Assembly: GCA_965199905.1 (NCBI GenBank)
Contig: OZ241366.1
Coordinates: 2,418,001-2,482,000, forward strand
From: Ilyomonas sp965199905
Lineage (GTDB): Bacteria > Bacteroidota > Bacteroidia > Chitinophagales > Chitinophagaceae
DNA length: 64,000 nt
Reading direction: 5' to 3'
The notes beneath the pieces were generated by a model that was not told the DNA's origin, ran no database searches, and worked only from the letters and a program-made list of their open reading frames with translations. This document shows positions 61,052 to 64,000 of this stretch, piece after piece. The position numbers were made by a program, and so were the translations under genes. How positions within the stretch are numbered: position 1 is the first letter of the stretch; each line of letters starts with the position of its first letter.

Positions 61052-63157
61052 ATGATGTTTTCTGTACTATTTTGTTGCCTGGCAAACATCCGGGTGCAGC
61101 GTGTATTCAGACTTATAAAAAAATTACGTGCTTCAGCAATATTGCTGTACGTCATCTTCCTTTTGTTTGGATGCGAGGTGTCTTTTGCACAAACAACTCT
61201 CGATTCTTCACAACTAAAAGCAGCAGACTATAAAAACATCATCACGAACTTTTTCAATGTGCAGGCAAGCGTTCGTTACATCTATACCGCAACCATTCAT
61301 CCCGCAGGTACAATGATAGCCTGGTGTGCTGATAAGGATGGCGGGCAAAAGATATCTGTTGCAGTGATTGCGCAGCCCGGAAAAGCAAGAAGCATAACGG
61401 CTGCCACAACCGTGAATGAAGAATGTAATGAAAGCGAGCCGCAGTTCTCTCCCGATGGTAAAGAGATAGCATTCCTGTCTGATGCAAAAACGAAAGGACA
61501 GTTGCAGGTGTTTGTAGCGGTAACTACGGGAACCTTGCTTACACAACAATCTTTATCTCATTTGGACGGTTATGTATCGCACCTGCAGTGGAGTCCCGAT
61601 GGGAAATATCTGAGCGTTTTATATGTACATAAATCCACACGCGAGCCATCACCGATGGCGGCAGAAGACAGGGCAACGGGCATCATTGACTCGATGGAAA
61701 ATAAGAATGTGCAACGCGTTGCTGTTATTAACCGCCAAACCGGCGAGATGAAGGAAGTGACACCGGAAGGACTGTATATTTTTGAGTACGACTGGAGCCC
61801 TGACAGCCACCAGCTTTTATACAATGCCGCTTTGCCGCCGGGCGATAATAACTGGTATATCTCTAAATTATATAAGCAAACCATTGACAAAAAAGATACT
61901 GTGCTTTTATACAAACCGGCTCTGCAGCTAACCGTGCCGCGATGGAGCCGCGATGGAAAGAAGATAGCGTTTATAGAAGGACTGATGAGCGACCAGGGCG
62001 GCAGTGGCGGAGAGATTTATGTAATGAATGCCGATGGTAAAAAACAACCAAAAAGTCTGACGCCAAACAGAACCTCTACGCCGTCATGGTTGCATTGGCA
62101 GCAGAACGGGAACATTTTGTTTACCGAGTTTACCGGCGGCTCCGTTGCCATTTGTTCGTTGAACACAACAACCGGCAACGCAACAAGAGAGTGGCAAAGC
62201 GATGAATACATCCGCACAAGGAATGAGGAAATGAGTTTGAGTATAACCGAAAACAAAACGGCTTTATCCTTTGCGGTGATTCGCTCGGGATGGAACCAGT
62301 TACCGGAAGTGTGGGCTGGAAATACAAAGAAGCTGACACAGATTACGCATCTGAATGATGTGGTACAGAAGCCGCGGCTTCGCTACGATAATATTACGTG
62401 GATGAATGAAGGGAAGCCATTACAAGGCTGGCTGTTGTATCCGCAGGGTTATGATTCAACGAAGCAATACCCGATGCTGGTTTGTGTGCATGGCGGACCA
62501 GCGTGGATAAGTACGCCGGCGTGGAGCGCGCCCGACTTTAATACTACCGTGTATCCGCAGTTTGGCTACTTTGTGTTCTTCCCGAATGCCAGAGGCAGTT
62601 ATGGACAGGGCGAGGCATTTACCCAAAAAAATCGGGCTGACTGGGGCTTTGGCGACCTGCGCGATATAGTAAGCGGCGTAAATGCGGTGGCAGGAAAGCT
62701 GCCGGTGGATACAGCTCGTGTGGGTTTATTAGGCTGGAGCTATGGCGGCTCGATGGCGATGATGTCGGTAACGCAAACAAAGCGGTTTGCGGCGGCGGTA
62801 TCAGGTGCGGGTGCGGGCGACTGGCTGAGCTATTACGGGCAGAACAGCATTGATAAATGGATGAATTCTTATTTCAACGTATCGCCGTATGACGACCCGG
62901 AACCTTATAGGAAAGTAAGTGCGATGACGTACATTAGAAACGTAACTACGCCGGTGCTGCTGCTGGTAGGCGAGCGCGATGGAGAATGCCCGCCGCCACA
63001 ATCGTTCCAGTACTGGCATGCGCTGAAAGAACGGAATGTGCCGACGCAATTGGTGGTATATGCCGATGAAGGACACAGCTTTTATAAGTGGGACGATATG
63101 ATAGATGTGTGCGCGCGCACGCTGGCTTGGTTTGAAAAGTGGATGCCGGGAAAATAG
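61052..63157 (+). CDS. S9 family prolyl oligopeptidase-type peptidase
   Basis: 701 residues with an N-terminal membrane/signal segment (ILLYVIFLLFGCEVSFAQ). Residues about 80-420 are WD40-like beta-propeller blades (SEPQFSPDGKEIAFLSD, LQWSPDGKYLSVLY, PRWSRDGKKIAFIEG). The C-terminal alpha/beta-hydrolase holds Ser563 in GWSYGG, Asp643 in GERDGECPPPQ and His675 in DEGHSF. Such enzymes cleave small peptides after Pro or other residues in the periplasm. Divergent from the MFS gene and followed by a ThuA gene 140 bp later. Confidence 0.9.
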   Translation: MMFSVLFCCLANIRVQRVFRLIKKLRASAILLYVIFLLFGCEVSFAQTTLDSSQLKAADYKNIITNFFNVQASVRYIYTATIHPAGTMIAWCADKDGGQKISVAVIAQPGKARSITAATTVNEECNESEPQFSPDGKEIAFLSDAKTKGQLQVFVAVTTGTLLTQQSLSHLDGYVSHLQWSPDGKYLSVLYVHKSTREPSPMAAEDRATGIIDSMENKNVQRVAVINRQTGEMKEVTPEGLYIFEYDWSPDSHQLLYNAALPPGDNNWYISKLYKQTIDKKDTVLLYKPALQLTVPRWSRDGKKIAFIEGLMSDQGGSGGEIYVMNADGKKQPKSLTPNRTSTPSWLHWQQNGNILFTEFTGGSVAICSLNTTTGNATREWQSDEYIRTRNEEMSLSITENKTALSFAVIRSGWNQLPEVWAGNTKKLTQITHLNDVVQKPRLRYDNITWMNEGKPLQGWLLYPQGYDSTKQYPMLVCVHGGPAWISTPAWSAPDFNTTVYPQFGYFVFFPNARGSYGQGEAFTQKNRADWGFGDLRDIVSGVNAVAGKLPVDTARVGLLGWSYGGSMAMMSVTQTKRFAAAVSGAGAGDWLSYYGQNSIDKWMNSYFNVSPYDDPEPYRKVSAMTYIRNVTTPVLLLVGERDGECPPPQSFQYWHALKERNVPTQLVVYADEGHSFYKWDDMIDVCARTLAWFEKWMPGK

Positions 63158-63297
63158 GATTTATTTTGTGTAGAAATCTAATGACTGCTGTTATTTCCCG
63201 CTGATAAAACGGCTGGTTTTACTTGAAATTGATAAACATTTTTCCTGTAAGCGAAAAGATATAACAGGATATTCTTTTAATTATTTAATTTGTTTGT

Positions 63298-64000
63298 ATG
63301 AAACTGATTCGTGTGCTTTTGTTCCTGTATGTATTACTGTCTTTTTTTGCTTTTACTGCCCATGCGCAGAAACAATTTAAAGTGTTGCTGGTGACGACGA
63401 CGCGCGGCTGGCACCATGAGTCGCTGCATGCGGGTGTGCTGGCGATTCAGGAGCTTGGGGTGAAAAACTTTTTTGATGTGGACCTGTGGCAGGACCCGAA
63501 CGGATTTACAGATGATTATGTGAAACAATACGCGGCTATCATTTTCCTGAATACGACAGGTGATATTTTTGATTCGACGCAGCAGAAAGTGATGGAGAAA
63601 TACATAGAAAGCGGGAAGGGATATGTAGGGATACACAGCGCATCGGACACTGAGTATGACTGGGACTGGTACACGAAGCTGGTGGGCAGAATGTTTCATA
63701 TTCACCCGACGATACAAACGGCGAAGCTGAACGTACTGGACAACAGTTTTCCAGGATTGCAGGGCTTTGGCGGCGGGCGGTTGTGGACGGAGGAATGGTA
63801 TCAATTCGGACCGGAAAAAATAAATGACCTGCATTACATTTTATCGGTAGATGAATCTACTTATAACCCAAAGGTAGATTGGGGCACGAAGAAGGGTGAA
63901 GGAATGGGAAAAATGCACCCGATGGCATGGTATCATACATATGATGGCGGCAGGGCTTTTTATACCGCGCTGGGACACATGCCAACAGACTTTACGAACG
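63298..64000 (+). CDS. ThuA-domain protein, start only (partial)
   Basis: Starting at ATG 63298 the frame is open to the window end. A signal (LFLYVLLSFFAFTAHAQ) is followed by the ThuA fold: KVLLVTTTRGWHHESLHAGV, AAIIFLNTTGDIF, YVGIHSASDTEYDWDWY, and FYTALGHMPTDF. ThuA proteins are class I glutamine-amidotransferase-like and occur in sugar metabolism loci, often fused to PQQ-type sugar dehydrogenase domains in Bacteroidota. Whether a fusion follows cannot be seen. Confidence 0.88.
   Translation, partial: MKLIRVLLFLYVLLSFFAFTAHAQKQFKVLLVTTTRGWHHESLHAGVLAIQELGVKNFFDVDLWQDPNGFTDDYVKQYAAIIFLNTTGDIFDSTQQKVMEKYIESGKGYVGIHSASDTEYDWDWYTKLVGRMFHIHPTIQTAKLNVLDNSFPGLQGFGGGRLWTEEWYQFGPEKINDLHYILSVDESTYNPKVDWGTKKGEGMGKMHPMAWYHTYDGGRAFYTALGHMPTDFTN

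Overview
The window is a chromosomal stretch from a member of the Bacteroidota, most likely a Chitinophagaceae-like soil or plant-associated species. The evidence is two SusC/SusD pairs, a hybrid two-component regulator (HTCS) with Reg_prop/Y_Y_Y sensor, a type IX secretion C-terminal domain, many SPII lipoproteins with Bacteroidota-style lipoboxes, FG-GAP/ASPIC proteins and moderate G+C. No rRNA, tRNA, CRISPR array, phage or intact insertion sequence was found.

Layout. (1) 1-20 kb is a glycan-utilisation locus: a PQQ-type sugar dehydrogenase and a GH97 glycosidase on the plus strand; then a minus-strand run SusC, SusD, an FG-GAP/ASPIC lipoprotein, a vanadium-haloperoxidase/PAP2-fold lipoprotein and a GH18 enzyme; and a divergent HTCS that probably controls the run. 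(2) 20-41 kb is an accessory island of small redox and regulatory genes: six SDR genes (one broken), three NmrA-type genes (one a remnant), six AraC-type genes (two broken), four complete Crp/Fnr genes or remnants, a thioredoxin-reductase-like flavoprotein, an EthD protein, a cupin, a YafY/WYL regulator and DoxX-type membrane proteins. SDR and AraC genes recur as adjacent pairs. Several copies have decayed by a nonsense codon, a frameshift or truncation. Three or four SDR promoters share a pair of TTTG half-sites spaced exactly 21 bp apart, the geometry expected of an AraC operator. (3) 41-47 kb holds secreted degradative enzymes: an Endo-H-like GH18 with a crystallin-like tail, a T9SS-exported subtilase whose catalytic Asp position looks like Glu, and a HEIGH/M57-type metallopeptidase, followed by a decayed TonB-receptor tail and two strong palindromes. 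(4) 47-52 kb is a plus-strand series of small secreted or immunity-like proteins of unknown role. (5) 52-64 kb is a second SusC/SusD locus whose probable operon starts with a DUF218 protein and a beta-propeller protein, then an MFS transporter, an S9 prolyl-oligopeptidase-type enzyme and the start of a ThuA protein cut by the window end.

How it fits together. The two Sus loci import oligomers that surface enzymes release. The HTCS supplies substrate sensing for locus 1; locus 2 has no regulator of its own in view. The central island looks like a repeatedly duplicated, one-component (AraC/Crp/YafY) controlled set of NAD(P)-dependent reductases for electrophile or oxidative stress or xenobiotic turnover, caught while some copies are being lost. 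Function there is inferred from families only. All calls come from reading the sequence; no database search was possible.
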